A stretch of DNA of 39,008 nucleotides from Cyanobacteria bacterium RUI128 (GCA_024695725.1 JAILHQ010000008.1:1-39008); one strand, 5' to 3'; counted from the stretch's first letter, positions 28,775 through 37,660 are shown. Numbers and translations are program-made. The notes: a model not told the origin generated them from the letters alone.

Positions 28775-31615
28775 TTATAAAGTATATTTTGAATCTACGC
28801 TTTCTGCGAAAACACCGTGGCGTTTACCGAGTTCAATGTATTCTTGAACTTTACCGCGTAACCAGTCGTGACGTGAAGTATAAGATTCCTTGATACCGTC
28901 AGCGAAGGATTGTTTGTTTGCGTGCCATTCGGTAGCTGTAGCGAATGCATCAGCCCACGCTTTTGCGTTTTCACCTAATGCGTAATCAATTGAGTGGGTA
29001 TCTTTATCCACAAATCTTACGAAGATAGAATTAGCACCTTTGTTGTCAGTACCTCTTACGAAACCTTTAAGACCGTCTCTGAGTCCGCCGACTTCGTTAA
29101 CCATAGAAATTGCACCGCTCATATAGCCGATTTCTTTGTGAACAAGTCCGCAAGGTTCGTCCCATGATGACATAGCTGAGAAGTCTGACATAATCTTTGC
29201 ACCGTCGTATCTGCCCTGTTCAGAGAAGACTCCGGAGAAGACCATTCTGTCAGCTGCAACAGGATCGATTTGTCTGATTCTTGCTTTTGATGCCATAAAT
29301 GCATCAATATATTTTTGGTCACCGATACCGTTTAACCAGCATACAGGAGGGTTTGCCTTGTCATATCTTCCGCTTCTGATAAATTCTTCATAACCTGCTG
29401 CGTATATATCGATACCCTTTTGGTCAACGATACGGCCTGCCATTGCGAATACAGGAGTATTTTCATCAACACCTGCAAGGCTTGTTTCGCCAGGGTTTAA
29501 TATCTTCAGCGGGTTGTCTTTGCCGTTTGAATCTTTTGCTGCTTTAACTTCTTCAGCAATCTTTTCAAGGTAAACTTTCTTATTGTTTTGGTGAGCTTTG
29601 AACGGATCTAAGATAGCTGCTTCGTCAGAAATCAATGCGCCCGGTTTTAAACCAAGAACTGTTTCAAGATTTCTTGCTTTCTTAGCCGTCAGAATGTTAT
29701 TAACTCTGTCACAACCGTTTGTAATACCTTTAGCAGTAGCGTGCTGAGGTAATTCTCTCGGATCGATACCGTTTGCCATAGCCATTCTTTCAAGGTTCCC
29801 TCTGTCGCTGTACTGATGAGTTCTTGCTCTCATAGATGCCAACGCATAGTTTGTACCGCCTCTTTCTCTTACGCTTGATGCTTCGGTGAAGTTACCTCTT
29901 GATACGAAGACGATGTCGTCTGCGTAAGACATAGCCATTGTCTGAGGATTGATATCTGTTCCTGATAATAAACCGTTCATTAAATGTCCCGGCATATCGG
30001 AATCTTTTGGCATCCAAGCGTTTTCTGCAATCTTTGCAGCGTGTTCATCAAACATTACGTTCAACAATTTACCTTGTGAGTGGTCTGCTGAACCCTGAAG
30101 TTTGAAGTTATGCATAATTGTGATAATTGGAATGTTTTCGATTTTATCAGCTGTTTGAGGATCTAAGTCGCCCATAGCCTTCTTACAAGGTGTCAATAAT
30201 CTTGTCATAGCTGAAATCGGGCCTGTGTGCCAATCGTTGCCGACAATCATATCTGCCTTAAGCGGTTTTTCCATACGTTTGTGGTTGCTCAAGAGGTGTT
30301 CGTAGAAGAACTTGCCAAAGTAAACAAATCTTTCGGTTTCGCCTGCCTGAGTTGTCTGGTTGTTATATATGTTTTTAATCTTGCCGTCTTCAACAGGGCC
30401 TGACATATCAAATTTTCTGTTTCTGTAGAATACTGTTCTGAATTTAGCTTCTGCTTTAGGACCTTCGCCTGCTTCTTTTGGTGCAGAGAACTTAACAAGT
30501 CGAGTGTCGTAATCCATACCTGCATCTAAAGCTTCTTTGATAGCCTTTTGGGTATGTTCGTCAAACTGTGCGAAGGTATCGGTAAAGTCAACAGGTGCTC
30601 TCATTTCATCTGTCATATAAACATCAACTTTTTCTGAAACAACGTCAGTGTAGTTGTGGATATCTACGTCCATTGTGTCAACTTTTCTTACCTTAGCCAT
30701 AACAGATTCTTTGCCGCCAGATCTGCTTACATAGTTGAATTCGTTTTCGCCTGTTTTTACAAGGTCGAAGAATTTAGAGTTTTCAACCTGGCCGATATAC
30801 ATCGGAGTGTCAACTATAATCTGAGCTTTTTGTTTGTTATTGATAACAGCCCCTAAGTTTGCTGCTAATTCTCTAGGTACGATAGCCAAACCGCCTGTTT
30901 TAGCAAATCCTGAAAACTCTGCGGTCGGGATTCTGATAGTTGCATCTTCAGGTAATTCAACAGGTTTAACTGCACCGAAAATTCTTCGTGCTGACGCACT
31001 TCTGAGAGTGTCGGTAAGTTCTTTTTCGTGAATACCGTATCCGTGCATTGGTGATGCTAACTGAAGCTTCATTCCGTTAAGTTCAACAGGTCTGTTGAAG
31101 AAATTGATTACCGGAACGTTGCTTGGAGTGGTTTTAACTTTTTCAAGTTCACCCTTAACCCCGTTCATTTCTCCGTGAACGTTATTCATCTCTCCTCTTA
31201 CGCCGTTTACCTGGCTGTCAACGTGTCCTCTTAATTCGTTTATTTTTGCTTCTGCTTCTGTTTTTACTGTGTTAACTGTATTCTTGACTTCGTCTACTGC
31301 TGTTTTAAGTGTTTCTTGTGTTTTTTTGTTTTCTGCTAAGTCGTGTGTGATTCCGTCAATTTTGCCTTCAATATTTTTTAAACTTCCCGGTTTTCTTAAA
31401 AGAGCATATGTTGCAACTCCGGTTGAAATTAATGCGAGTGCCGATGTCACAATCGGTAATGTTTTACTCATCGATGAAGGATTTTGTGACTTCATCGGTT
31501 GGGGGATGTTGGCCGTTGGTGCCGTCGTGCCTTGCTTAAACGACGTTCTATGTCTAAAATGATTAAATGTATTTGTTTGAATACTTTGGTTTGCACCTAC
31601 AGCTAACGAATTCAT
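28775..31615 (-). CDS. Membrane-anchored glycogen/starch-synthase-like glycosyltransferase (GT5)
   Basis: 946 residues, about twice a normal GlgA. The N-terminus carries RTSFKQG (23-29), then a transmembrane helix (about 52-73) and a long coiled coil (about 80-165) with a repeated GVRGEMNNVHGEMNGVKGEL pattern. The GT5 domain follows: FAKTGGL (237-243, the ADP-glucose loop), GNDWHTG (about 459-465), TIMHNFKLQG, ADDIVFVSRG, the second Rossmann half AGRIVDQKGIDI, and WDEPCGLVHKEIGYMSG near 820 (the GT5 E-x7-E region). Insertions separate the motifs. It should elongate an alpha-1,4-glucan or related polymer at a membrane. GGAGG lies before the ATG; an HLR1-like site lies upstream at 31724. No other glycogen gene is nearby. 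Confidence 0.88.
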   Translation of the reverse strand: MNSLAVGANQSIQTNTFNHFRHRTSFKQGTTAPTANIPQPMKSQNPSSMSKTLPIVTSALALISTGVATYALLRKPGSLKNIEGKIDGITHDLAENKKTQETLKTAVDEVKNTVNTVKTEAEAKINELRGHVDSQVNGVRGEMNNVHGEMNGVKGELEKVKTTPSNVPVINFFNRPVELNGMKLQLASPMHGYGIHEKELTDTLRSASARRIFGAVKPVELPEDATIRIPTAEFSGFAKTGGLAIVPRELAANLGAVINNKQKAQIIVDTPMYIGQVENSKFFDLVKTGENEFNYVSRSGGKESVMAKVRKVDTMDVDIHNYTDVVSEKVDVYMTDEMRAPVDFTDTFAQFDEHTQKAIKEALDAGMDYDTRLVKFSAPKEAGEGPKAEAKFRTVFYRNRKFDMSGPVEDGKIKNIYNNQTTQAGETERFVYFGKFFYEHLLSNHKRMEKPLKADMIVGNDWHTGPISAMTRLLTPCKKAMGDLDPQTADKIENIPIITIMHNFKLQGSADHSQGKLLNVMFDEHAAKIAENAWMPKDSDMPGHLMNGLLSGTDINPQTMAMSYADDIVFVSRGNFTEASSVRERGGTNYALASMRARTHQYSDRGNLERMAMANGIDPRELPQHATAKGITNGCDRVNNILTAKKARNLETVLGLKPGALISDEAAILDPFKAHQNNKKVYLEKIAEEVKAAKDSNGKDNPLKILNPGETSLAGVDENTPVFAMAGRIVDQKGIDIYAAGYEEFIRSGRYDKANPPVCWLNGIGDQKYIDAFMASKARIRQIDPVAADRMVFSGVFSEQGRYDGAKIMSDFSAMSSWDEPCGLVHKEIGYMSGAISMVNEVGGLRDGLKGFVRGTDNKGANSIFVRFVDKDTHSIDYALGENAKAWADAFATATEWHANKQSFADGIKESYTSRHDWLRGKVQEYIELGKRHGVFAESVDSKYTL

Positions 31616-31840
31616 AATTTTACCTCCTTACAGAAAACACACATCAAGAATGAAACACGTTCACATATAATATAACATGATATTGTTCAGAATTGCGTAA
31701 ATGTAACCATATATTAAACAAAATTTACAAAAATTAACAATGTGTCTATCTCAGTAATAGCATGCAATTCGGGGAAATAAAAATAGGTATGGTTTTACAA
31801 AGTATATATTTTTTATGACAGAATATTTTTTCATAAAAAA
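31616..31840 (-). promoter_or_regulatory. Upstream region of the GT5 gene with HLR1-like site
   Basis: On the plus strand TTTACAAA-AA-TTAACAAT (31724-31741) matches HLR1 with one mismatch. A further half-site GTTACATT lies on the minus strand near 31707-31714. The likely -10 on the minus strand is TATATT/TATTAT near 31668-31676, with no clear -35, as expected of an activator-dependent promoter. Confidence 0.5.
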
Positions 31841-31906
31841 GCAATTAATTTTGAAAAAAATACTTTATACATTTAAGGAATCAAGAGTTATATTTTTACG
31901 TAAATT
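31840..31906 (+). promoter_or_regulatory. Duplicated promoter/leader block, upstream copy
   Basis: AAAAAAGCAATTAATTTTGA (31836-31855), AATACTTTATACATTTAAGG and AATCAAGAGTTATATTT align with 33161-33226 directly upstream of the second EF-hand gene. Where that copy has the ATG, this one has ACG. Confidence 0.6.
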
Positions 31907-32276
31907 TAGACTTTATGTTCTAGAAACACAACATATCGTATAGTCGTATTGTCAGCTATATATTGCTTTTAGCTGGTTATATTGATTATGCATAACTATA
32001 ATGCCGGTTTGTATTAATCGGTAATCATATCGCTATACAACTTGTACATGTGCTGACTTTGTCATAAGTCTGCATTGTATGGGATATACGGTCAGGGCGG
32101 ATTTATTGAACACTGCCCGGGCTGTATGGTAAGTATATTGTATGGCTGCATACACACACATAGGGATATTGCTGCTTATGCAGTTATATTTACACACACG
32201 GGGTGCTGATTTTTTAAATCAGTAATCACCTGACACTATTGTTACACACTATCACCAACAAAAAAGGAGTAAAATT
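31907..32276 (+). other. 370-nt structured, gene-free leader before the EF-hand gene
   Basis: It is less A+T-rich than its surroundings, with repeated ACACAC tracts and several stems: AGCTA/TAGCT (about 31954-31974), CCGGTT/AATCGG (32004-32021), GGGC/GCCC (about 32095-32118), CTGC-TTAT-GCAG (about 32172-32183), and GGTG-CTGATTT/AAATCAG-TAAT-CACC (32202-32230). AAGGAG (32264-32269) belongs to the next gene. Only frames of fewer than 20 codons occur. It could be a long 5' leader or a separate RNA. Confidence 0.5.
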
Positions 32277-32996
32277 ATGTTATCAAACCCAGGAATTATT
32301 AGACCGGAAGTAGAAATGTTGAACAGATATCACCAATTACCAAAGAACAGAGCAGAAGCTTTTGAAAATTGGACACAAAGAGTTGAAGATGAAAGTCCGT
32401 TCACAAGAAATAATATTGATATCGTTGATCGTTCAAAAATTCGTACTGAAGAAGGGTACAAAGAGGAAATGAAGAAATTTTCTGAAGATTATATAGCAAT
32501 GGCTGATACAGATAAAGACGGCAAACTTTCATATAGCGAATTTGAAGCATTTAATCTGCAAAGCCAGAAGTTTGAAGCTAAAAATCTGCTCGAGTACGTA
32601 AAAGAAGTTAATGCATACAAAGAATCTCTTCGTACTGCTTATGACAGAATCAATGTAAACAATGAAAACGATTCTGAAGGCAAGCTTGATGTATCTGAAA
32701 TTGAAAACTATTTCGCAATGATGGATTCAATGAACATAAATGGCAGAGCTAACGGTAATATTACAAAGTATGAATTTGAAAGAATGTCTGAACTTGTTCA
32801 GGATATGGGTAATAAAGGTAAATTAATCGAAATTGCTTTAAAAGATTGCTATGAGAAAAACTTTAAAGAACAGCCTGTTGAAGACGAAAAAACTGCAGAA
32901 ACAGAAAAACCTGCTGAAGAACCAAAGCGTCCTCAACTGGTTTCGACACCTTTACTGTTTTCATTACTATTTCCGACAGGTGTTTACCTCAAATAG
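32277..32996 (+). CDS. EF-hand calcium-binding protein 1
   Basis: 239 residues, no signal peptide. One canonical EF-hand loop is present: D77-T-D79-K-D81-G-K-L-S-Y-S-E88. Two degenerate copies follow, NVNNENDSEGKLDVSE (126-141) and a stretch before NITKYEFE (about 150-167). After an acidic Glu/Pro/Lys linker (200-220) the protein ends in a hydrophobic tail LVSTPLLFSLLFPTGVYLK that could anchor it or serve as a sorting signal. AAGGAG lies 7 nt before the ATG. Its first 190 residues are homologous to the next gene, which lacks the tail. Function is unknown; Ca2+ sensing or buffering is inferred. Confidence 0.85.
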   Translation: MLSNPGIIRPEVEMLNRYHQLPKNRAEAFENWTQRVEDESPFTRNNIDIVDRSKIRTEEGYKEEMKKFSEDYIAMADTDKDGKLSYSEFEAFNLQSQKFEAKNLLEYVKEVNAYKESLRTAYDRINVNNENDSEGKLDVSEIENYFAMMDSMNINGRANGNITKYEFERMSELVQDMGNKGKLIEIALKDCYEKNFKEQPVEDEKTAETEKPAEEPKRPQLVSTPLLFSLLFPTGVYLK

Positions 32997-33127
32997 TTGT
33001 ATAAATTCATAAAAATAACTTGCAATTTTTTAAAATTGAATAATTGTGACAAAATATTAACTAAATTATATTAGGTTTAATATGCCCCCTATCTCAATTA
33101 TTATAAGGAAATTTCAAGATTAAGAAA

Positions 33128-33180
33128 AATAATTGGCTTTTTTTAAAAAAATAACTTTATAAAAAGTCAATTATTTTTTT
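33128..33180 (+). terminator. Terminator of EF-hand gene 1, fused to the promoter of EF-hand gene 2
   Basis: A 15-bp inverted repeat, AATAATTGGCTTTTT (33128-33142) and AAAAAGTCAATTATT (33161-33175), with one G-T pair, followed by further T. The ACTTTATA box of the next gene starts only a few nt downstream. Confidence 0.7.
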
Positions 33181-33226
33181 GAAAAATACTTTATATAGAA
33201 GTAAGGAATTAAGGAGTTGTATATTT
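33181..33226 (+). promoter_or_regulatory. Promoter/leader of EF-hand gene 2
   Basis: GAAAAATACTTTATATAGAA (33181-33200), then AAGGAG (33211-33216) 10 nt before the ATG at 33227. The ACTTTATA box is shared with other promoters here and with the copy at 31840-31906; no canonical -35. Confidence 0.5.
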
Positions 33227-33784
33227 ATGTCAATTATTCAAAATTTAGTATCTGCTGGAAACAATAAAAAAGCTCAACAATTTGAAGACTGGACTGTTCA
33301 AGTTGGAAAAGGTGATCCAAATGCAGCAAAGAGTATTGAATTGTTCCCTGATAACTTCAATTCATTGAGTGAATATAAAGCTCAACTTCGTGATATTTCA
33401 AATGCGTATATCGCAATCATTGATAAAGACGGCGACGGTAAAATTTCTTATGATGAATTTGAAAAACACAATATAGATCAGGCAAAAGAAAATATACCGG
33501 GTATTTCAAGCCAACAATTAAACGGTTATAAACAAACTTTAAGAACAATATACGACAGATTAGATGTAGATAAACAGGACAAATCAAAAGATAATCTTGA
33601 TGTTCGTGAAATAATGAACTATTTCTTTATAATGGATTCAAGTAATGATGATCTTCAGATAGATGGTACAGTAACACAATCTGAATATGAATTATCTTCA
33701 AAATTGTTAGCTGACGGAACAGAAACAGGTAACAAATTTGGAGCTTGTGTTCAAAAATTATATGATTATTTATTCAAATCATAA
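33227..33784 (+). CDS. EF-hand calcium-binding protein 2
   Basis: 185 residues from the ATG at 33227, chosen because AAGGAG lies 10 nt upstream; an in-frame ATG at 33179 lies in the promoter. The canonical EF loop is D66-K-D68-G-D70-G-K-I-S-Y-D-E77. Degenerate second and third hands (DVDKQDKSKDNLDVRE; DLQIDGTVTQSEYE) align with those of the upstream paralogue. FEDWTVQVGKGDP near the start matches FENWTQRVEDESP there. No signal peptide or hydrophobic tail. The pair arose by tandem duplication together with its promoter block. Function is unknown. Confidence 0.87.
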   Translation: MSIIQNLVSAGNNKKAQQFEDWTVQVGKGDPNAAKSIELFPDNFNSLSEYKAQLRDISNAYIAIIDKDGDGKISYDEFEKHNIDQAKENIPGISSQQLNGYKQTLRTIYDRLDVDKQDKSKDNLDVREIMNYFFIMDSSNDDLQIDGTVTQSEYELSSKLLADGTETGNKFGACVQKLYDYLFKS

Positions 33785-33851
33785 AAAGATTTAATTATAT
33801 AACAGTCCCCACATCCCTATCACATTATAAAGTTATCAACCACAATATTAA

Positions 33852-33886
33852 TAAAAAAACCGAGGAAGTAATTCCCCGGTTTTTTG
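33852..33886. terminator. Bidirectional terminator between EF-hand gene 2 and rpsI
   Basis: ACCGAGGAA, GTAA, TTCCCCGGT (33859-33880), flanked by A7 and T6 runs. It ends both the EF-hand transcript and the ribosomal operon. Confidence 0.92.
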
Positions 33887-33905
33887 TATATATACAATAA
33901 ATGTA

Positions 33906-34301
33906 TTAACGTTTAGAGAATTGGAATCTCTTACGAGCTCTTTTTCTACCGTATTTTTTACGTTCTTTAACTCTTGCATCACGAGTTAACAAACCTTCTG
34001 ATCTGAGAACTGCTTTGTATTCTTCGTTAGATTTCAACAAAGCTCTTGCGATACCGTGTCTGATAGCACCTGACTGACCAACAACACCGCCGCCTACTGC
34101 TTTAACCTTAACATCATATTTGTCTTGGTTTTCTGTCAATACGAGCGGTCTGTATATCATCATTTCAACAGCAGGTCTGTTTCCAATGTATGCTGATAAA
34201 GTTTTACCGTTAACGAAGATTCTACCTTTACCCTTAACGAGCTTAACAATAGCGATAGAATTTTTTCTGCGACCTGTCGCAATAATTTCATTATTAGCCA
34301 T
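33906..34301 (-). CDS. rpsI: Ribosomal protein S9
   Basis: 131 residues. GRRKNSIAIVKLVKGKGRIFVNG at the start and the basic C-terminus RKKYGRKRARKRFQFSKR, which reaches into the P site, are diagnostic. Its ATG overlaps the rplM stop by 1 nt (TAATG). It is the last gene of the alpha-type operon and is followed by a bidirectional terminator. Confidence 0.98.
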   Translation of the reverse strand: MANNEIIATGRRKNSIAIVKLVKGKGRIFVNGKTLSAYIGNRPAVEMMIYRPLVLTENQDKYDVKVKAVGGGVVGQSGAIRHGIARALLKSNEEYKAVLRSEGLLTRDARVKERKKYGRKRARKRFQFSKR

Positions 34302-34744
34302 TATTTAGCCTCCTTTTCTAAAACGATTGGTTGTTGTGCAGCGTGCGGATGCTCAGAACCACAGTAAACTTTCAGCTTGTTGAACTGCTGAGCGCCTAAA
34401 GTGTTGTGCTGAAGCATACCCTTAACTGCTTTTTCAATCAATTTGGTAGCATCTTTTTCTCTAACTTCTTTAACAGAAGCAGATTTTAAACCTCCCGGAT
34501 AACCGGTGTGGTGATAATAAATTTTATCAGTTTCTTTTTTACCTGAAACTAACACTTTTTCTGCGTTGATAACGATTACGAAATCGCCTGTATCAACGTT
34601 TGGAGTGTATTCAGGTTTGTTCTTACCTCTCAGAATGTTTGCAACACGAGTAGCTAAACGGCCGAGAATTTCGCCTTCAGCGTCGATTACATACCATTTT
34701 CTTTCAACTTCGAGAGGTTTTGCTGAATATGTCTTATTCATCAT
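34301..34744 (-). CDS. rplM: Ribosomal protein L13
   Basis: 147 residues from the ATG at 34744, with GGAG 9 nt upstream; a second ATG follows directly at 34741. [30 protein letters not shown] and the [11 protein letters not shown] loop identify L13. It is coupled to rpsI by TAATG and follows truA by 18 bp. Confidence 0.98.
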   Translation of the reverse strand: MMNKTYSAKPLEVERKWYVIDAEGEILGRLATRVANILRGKNKPEYTPNVDTGDFVIVINAEKVLVSGKKETDKIYYHHTGYPGGLKSASVKEVREKDATKLIEKAVKGMLQHNTLGAQQFNKLKVYCGSEHPHAAQQPIVLEKEAK

Positions 34745-34762
34745 TTTTATTTTCTCCAATAG

Positions 34763-35527
34763 TTAATATGTTACTTCCATAAGTGTTAAACCATAAGGTT
34801 CAACCGTTTGACCTGCCTTACGGCGGTCTTTTGCCTCAAGCACTTCACGCATATGTTCAGGCTCAAGGTTGTGCCCTTCAATCCTCAAAAGAGTGCCGAC
34901 GATGGTTCTTACCATATTGTATAAAAACCGGTTACCCTCTATATCAAGAATAACTTTGTCGCATTCTTTTCTGACTTCGGCACGGTATAAAATACAGACT
35001 TTGCTTGGGTTTAGCGTTCCGGCAGACTTAAAACTTGAAAAATCGTGTTCCCCGAGTAAATAATTCAAAGATTTTTGCATCCTTTCAAGTTTTACCCCGA
35101 ACTTCACTCTCATTAAATCACCGTCAAACGCCTGCTTATATCTGCGGTTGATAAACTCAAACCGATAAGCGCGCCTTACGGCTGACTTCTGAGCGTGAAA
35201 ATCGTCAGGAACAATTCTCAAATCCGATATTGAAATGTCATCAGGCAGAATTTCGTTCACGTGATAGATAAAATCTGAAGCAACAATATCTTTATCGTAA
35301 TCAAAATGAACGACCTGTCCCAGTGCATTTACGCCTCTGTCAGTTCTTCCGGAAAAGACTGTTTTTATAACGCGGGAATGGTGTTTCCCACTGTTTAAGA
35401 ATGTGCAAAGTGCCCTTTCTATTTCTCCCTGTATTGTAGGGAACTCACGCTCTTTGCCGTCTTCAAACTGAATTTGGCTTCCTGCGTAGTTTTTCCCTAC
35501 ATACTGAGTAGAAAAAGCGTATCTCAT
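34763..35527 (-). CDS. truA: tRNA pseudouridine(38-40) synthase
   Basis: 254 residues. The catalytic aspartate is D63 in FSGRTDRGVNALGQV. Later motifs are HAQKSAVRRAYRFEF and the C-terminal NRFLYNMVRTIVGTLLRIEG. It modifies U38-U40 in the anticodon arm of many tRNAs. It sits 4 bp after rplQ and 18 bp before rplM, the arrangement I know from cyanobacterial alpha operons. Confidence 0.97.
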   Translation of the reverse strand: MRYAFSTQYVGKNYAGSQIQFEDGKEREFPTIQGEIERALCTFLNSGKHHSRVIKTVFSGRTDRGVNALGQVVHFDYDKDIVASDFIYHVNEILPDDISISDLRIVPDDFHAQKSAVRRAYRFEFINRRYKQAFDGDLMRVKFGVKLERMQKSLNYLLGEHDFSSFKSAGTLNPSKVCILYRAEVRKECDKVILDIEGNRFLYNMVRTIVGTLLRIEGHNLEPEHMREVLEAKDRRKAGQTVEPYGLTLMEVTY

Positions 35528-35531
35528 TCAG

Positions 35532-35960
35532 CTATACCAATTGAATGAGTGCCATTTCAGTAGCATCACCTCTACGAGGAGGTAATCTGAATATTCTTGT
35601 GTAACCGCCGTTACGTTCAGAATATTCTTTACTGATTGTTGAGAATAATTTTCTCAATACTGTCTGAGAAACAAGTTTCTTTCCTTCTTCTGCGGTTTCA
35701 TAAACCTGAGCAGTTTCAGGATCCATAAACTTACCTGTTTCCTTATCAAAGATAAACTTAGCAGCTTGTCTTCTTGAGTTCAGGTCACCTTTTTTAGCTA
35801 AAGTGATAATGCCTTCTGCGTATGGTTTAAGAGCTTTAGCTCTAGCCATAGTAGTTTTGATTTCACCATAGGTAAACAATTCGGTAGCCAATGAACGCAA
35901 CAAAGCTTTTCTTTGGTCTTGCGCCTTGCTAAGTGTATGTTTTTTAGTTTGGTGTCTCAT
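35532..35960 (-). CDS. rplQ: Ribosomal protein L17
   Basis: 142 residues. MRHQTKKHTLSKAQDQRKALLRSLATELF is the L17 N-terminus and the C-terminus is RIFRLPPRRGDATEMALIQLV. It is slightly longer than the usual 120 because of an insertion around 75-95 (KETGKFMDPETAQVYETAEEG written in part). It lies 34 bp after rpoA. Confidence 0.97.
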   Translation of the reverse strand: MRHQTKKHTLSKAQDQRKALLRSLATELFTYGEIKTTMARAKALKPYAEGIITLAKKGDLNSRRQAAKFIFDKETGKFMDPETAQVYETAEEGKKLVSQTVLRKLFSTISKEYSERNGGYTRIFRLPPRRGDATEMALIQLV

Positions 35961-35994
35961 TGTTATATTCCTTATAATTTACTATTTGTATTTC

Positions 35995-37005
35995 TTATTC
36001 TCCGATTAAGACTCCGTCTTCATCCATTTCAGGATTTGGTTGAAGATCTAAACCGTGTTCGTGTAATTTTTCAATAACTTCGTCTGCTGATTTCTTACCA
36101 AAGTTCTTGATAATTAACAGATCGTGTTCTGATTTCTTAAGTAATTCAGCCATAGAGTTAATACTTGCTCTCTTCAAGCAGTTATATGCTCTGACTGACA
36201 ATTCTAATTCTTCAATAGTAATTGAAGGTTCTTCGTCTGATTCTGCAGCGATTGGTTCATCATCGATAATCATACCGCCTGAAGCAGATGTTTCATAAGA
36301 AGTAAGAATTGGAGCAGTGCCTGAAATGCTTGAAATCTGAACGAAGTGTTCGATTAACAGGTTAGCTGCCTGAGTTAATGCTGTTGTAACATCAACTGTA
36401 CCGTTTGACCATATTTCAAGAGTCAACTTGTCATAATCGATAGAGTCACCTACACGGGTGTTTTCTACGTCATATTTAACTCTCTTGATAGGCATGAATG
36501 TTGCATCGATAGGTAACATATCAATAGCTACGCCTTCTTTGTTTCTAGGAACATCGTTAGGTACATAACCTTTGCCTGTTTCAACAGTGATTTCTGCGTG
36601 GAAACTGCCGCCATCAGCGATTGTACAAATTAACCAGTCAGGGTTAACGATTTTAACGCCTGCAGGTAACTGGATATCGCTTGCTAATACAGCACCCGGT
36701 TTATCAATGTCTATTCTCAGTGTTTGAGGTTCTTTAGATTCAGTCTTGATAGCCAAACCTTTAAGGTTTAACAATACGTCAACTACATCTTCCAAAACAC
36801 CAGGGATAGCTGTGTATTCGTGAGTGATACCTTCAATTCTTGCTGAAGTTACAGCTGTTCCTTCGAGACTTGATAATAAAACTCTTCTCAAAGAGTTACC
36901 GATAGTAATACCAAACCCTCTTTCCAATGGGCTGATTACGAACTTACCATATTGTGAGCCATCAGAACTTGTGGCAGTATTAACAGTTTTTATTTCTAAT
37001 TCCAT
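35995..37005 (-). CDS. rpoA: RNA polymerase alpha subunit
   Basis: 336 residues. The N-terminal dimerisation domain has GFGITIGNSLRRVLLSSLEG and ITHEYTAIPGVLEDV. After a linker, the C-terminal domain (about 262-322) contains ELELSVRAYNCLKRASINS and IKNFGKKSADEVIEKL, the helices that bind UP elements and activators. The linker around 240-262 is acidic. Lies 24 bp after rpsD. Confidence 0.98.
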   Translation of the reverse strand: MELEIKTVNTATSSDGSQYGKFVISPLERGFGITIGNSLRRVLLSSLEGTAVTSARIEGITHEYTAIPGVLEDVVDVLLNLKGLAIKTESKEPQTLRIDIDKPGAVLASDIQLPAGVKIVNPDWLICTIADGGSFHAEITVETGKGYVPNDVPRNKEGVAIDMLPIDATFMPIKRVKYDVENTRVGDSIDYDKLTLEIWSNGTVDVTTALTQAANLLIEHFVQISSISGTAPILTSYETSASGGMIIDDEPIAAESDEEPSITIEELELSVRAYNCLKRASINSMAELLKKSEHDLLIIKNFGKKSADEVIEKLHEHGLDLQPNPEMDEDGVLIGE

Positions 37006-37029
37006 TATAATTTTCTCCTATCAGGTTTC

Positions 37030-37632
37030 TTATTTAGAATAATACTCAATTACTAATTGTTCTTTGAAATCAGGGTCCATTTCTTCTCTTGAAGGAACTC
37101 TGTCGAATGTAATCTTCAATGCGTCTTTATCAACTGTAATCCAAGCAGGAGCACATGATAAATCGATTGCAGACATTACGGTCTTCAAGAAATCTGAAGA
37201 TTTAGTCTTAACAGTGATAACATCTTCAGGTTTAACTAAGTAAGACGGAATATCAACCTTCTTACCGTTTACCAAAACGTGACCATGGTTAACAATTTGT
37301 CTTGACTGCTTACGTGTAACACCAAAACCTGCTCTGAACAGAATGTTGTCAAGTCTTGATTCGAGAATTTGTAACAAGATAGTACCTGTTACGCCTTTTC
37401 TTCTTGCAGCTTCGTTGTAATATTTAGCAAATTGTTTTTCACTAACTAAATAAGTCATTCTGATTTTTTGTTTTTCATTCAAGTGAATTGCATATTCAGA
37501 AAGTTTCTTTCTAACAGCACCGTGCTGACCTGAAGCAGTCTGTCTCATAGAAGAAGTCAACTTTCTGTTTGATAAATCTTTTACTCCGTAGTTACGGAAT
37601 AATTTATTTGTAGGTCCTGTATATCTAGCCAT
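37030..37632 (-). CDS. rpsD: Ribosomal protein S4
   Basis: 200 residues. MARYTGPTNKLFRNYG at the start, then an S4 RNA-binding domain (LESRLDNILFRAGFGVTRKQ, NHGHVLVNGKKVDIPSY). The N-terminus lacks the zinc-type cysteines found in some S4, i.e. it is the C-minus form. S4 often represses its own operon, and a two-stem structure lies in the 73-nt gap directly upstream. AAAGGAG precedes the ATG. Confidence 0.98.
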   Translation of the reverse strand: MARYTGPTNKLFRNYGVKDLSNRKLTSSMRQTASGQHGAVRKKLSEYAIHLNEKQKIRMTYLVSEKQFAKYYNEAARRKGVTGTILLQILESRLDNILFRAGFGVTRKQSRQIVNHGHVLVNGKKVDIPSYLVKPEDVITVKTKSSDFLKTVMSAIDLSCAPAWITVDKDALKITFDRVPSREEMDPDFKEQLVIEYYSK

Positions 37633-37660
37633 ACAGTTTATTCTCCTTTTGTCTTGTGGT

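Noticed and set aside
31616..32276. tRNA or known riboswitch in the long gap before the EF-hand gene
   Set aside because: No cloverleaf with a T-loop sequence and no riboswitch consensus that I know could be matched; only unassigned stems are present.
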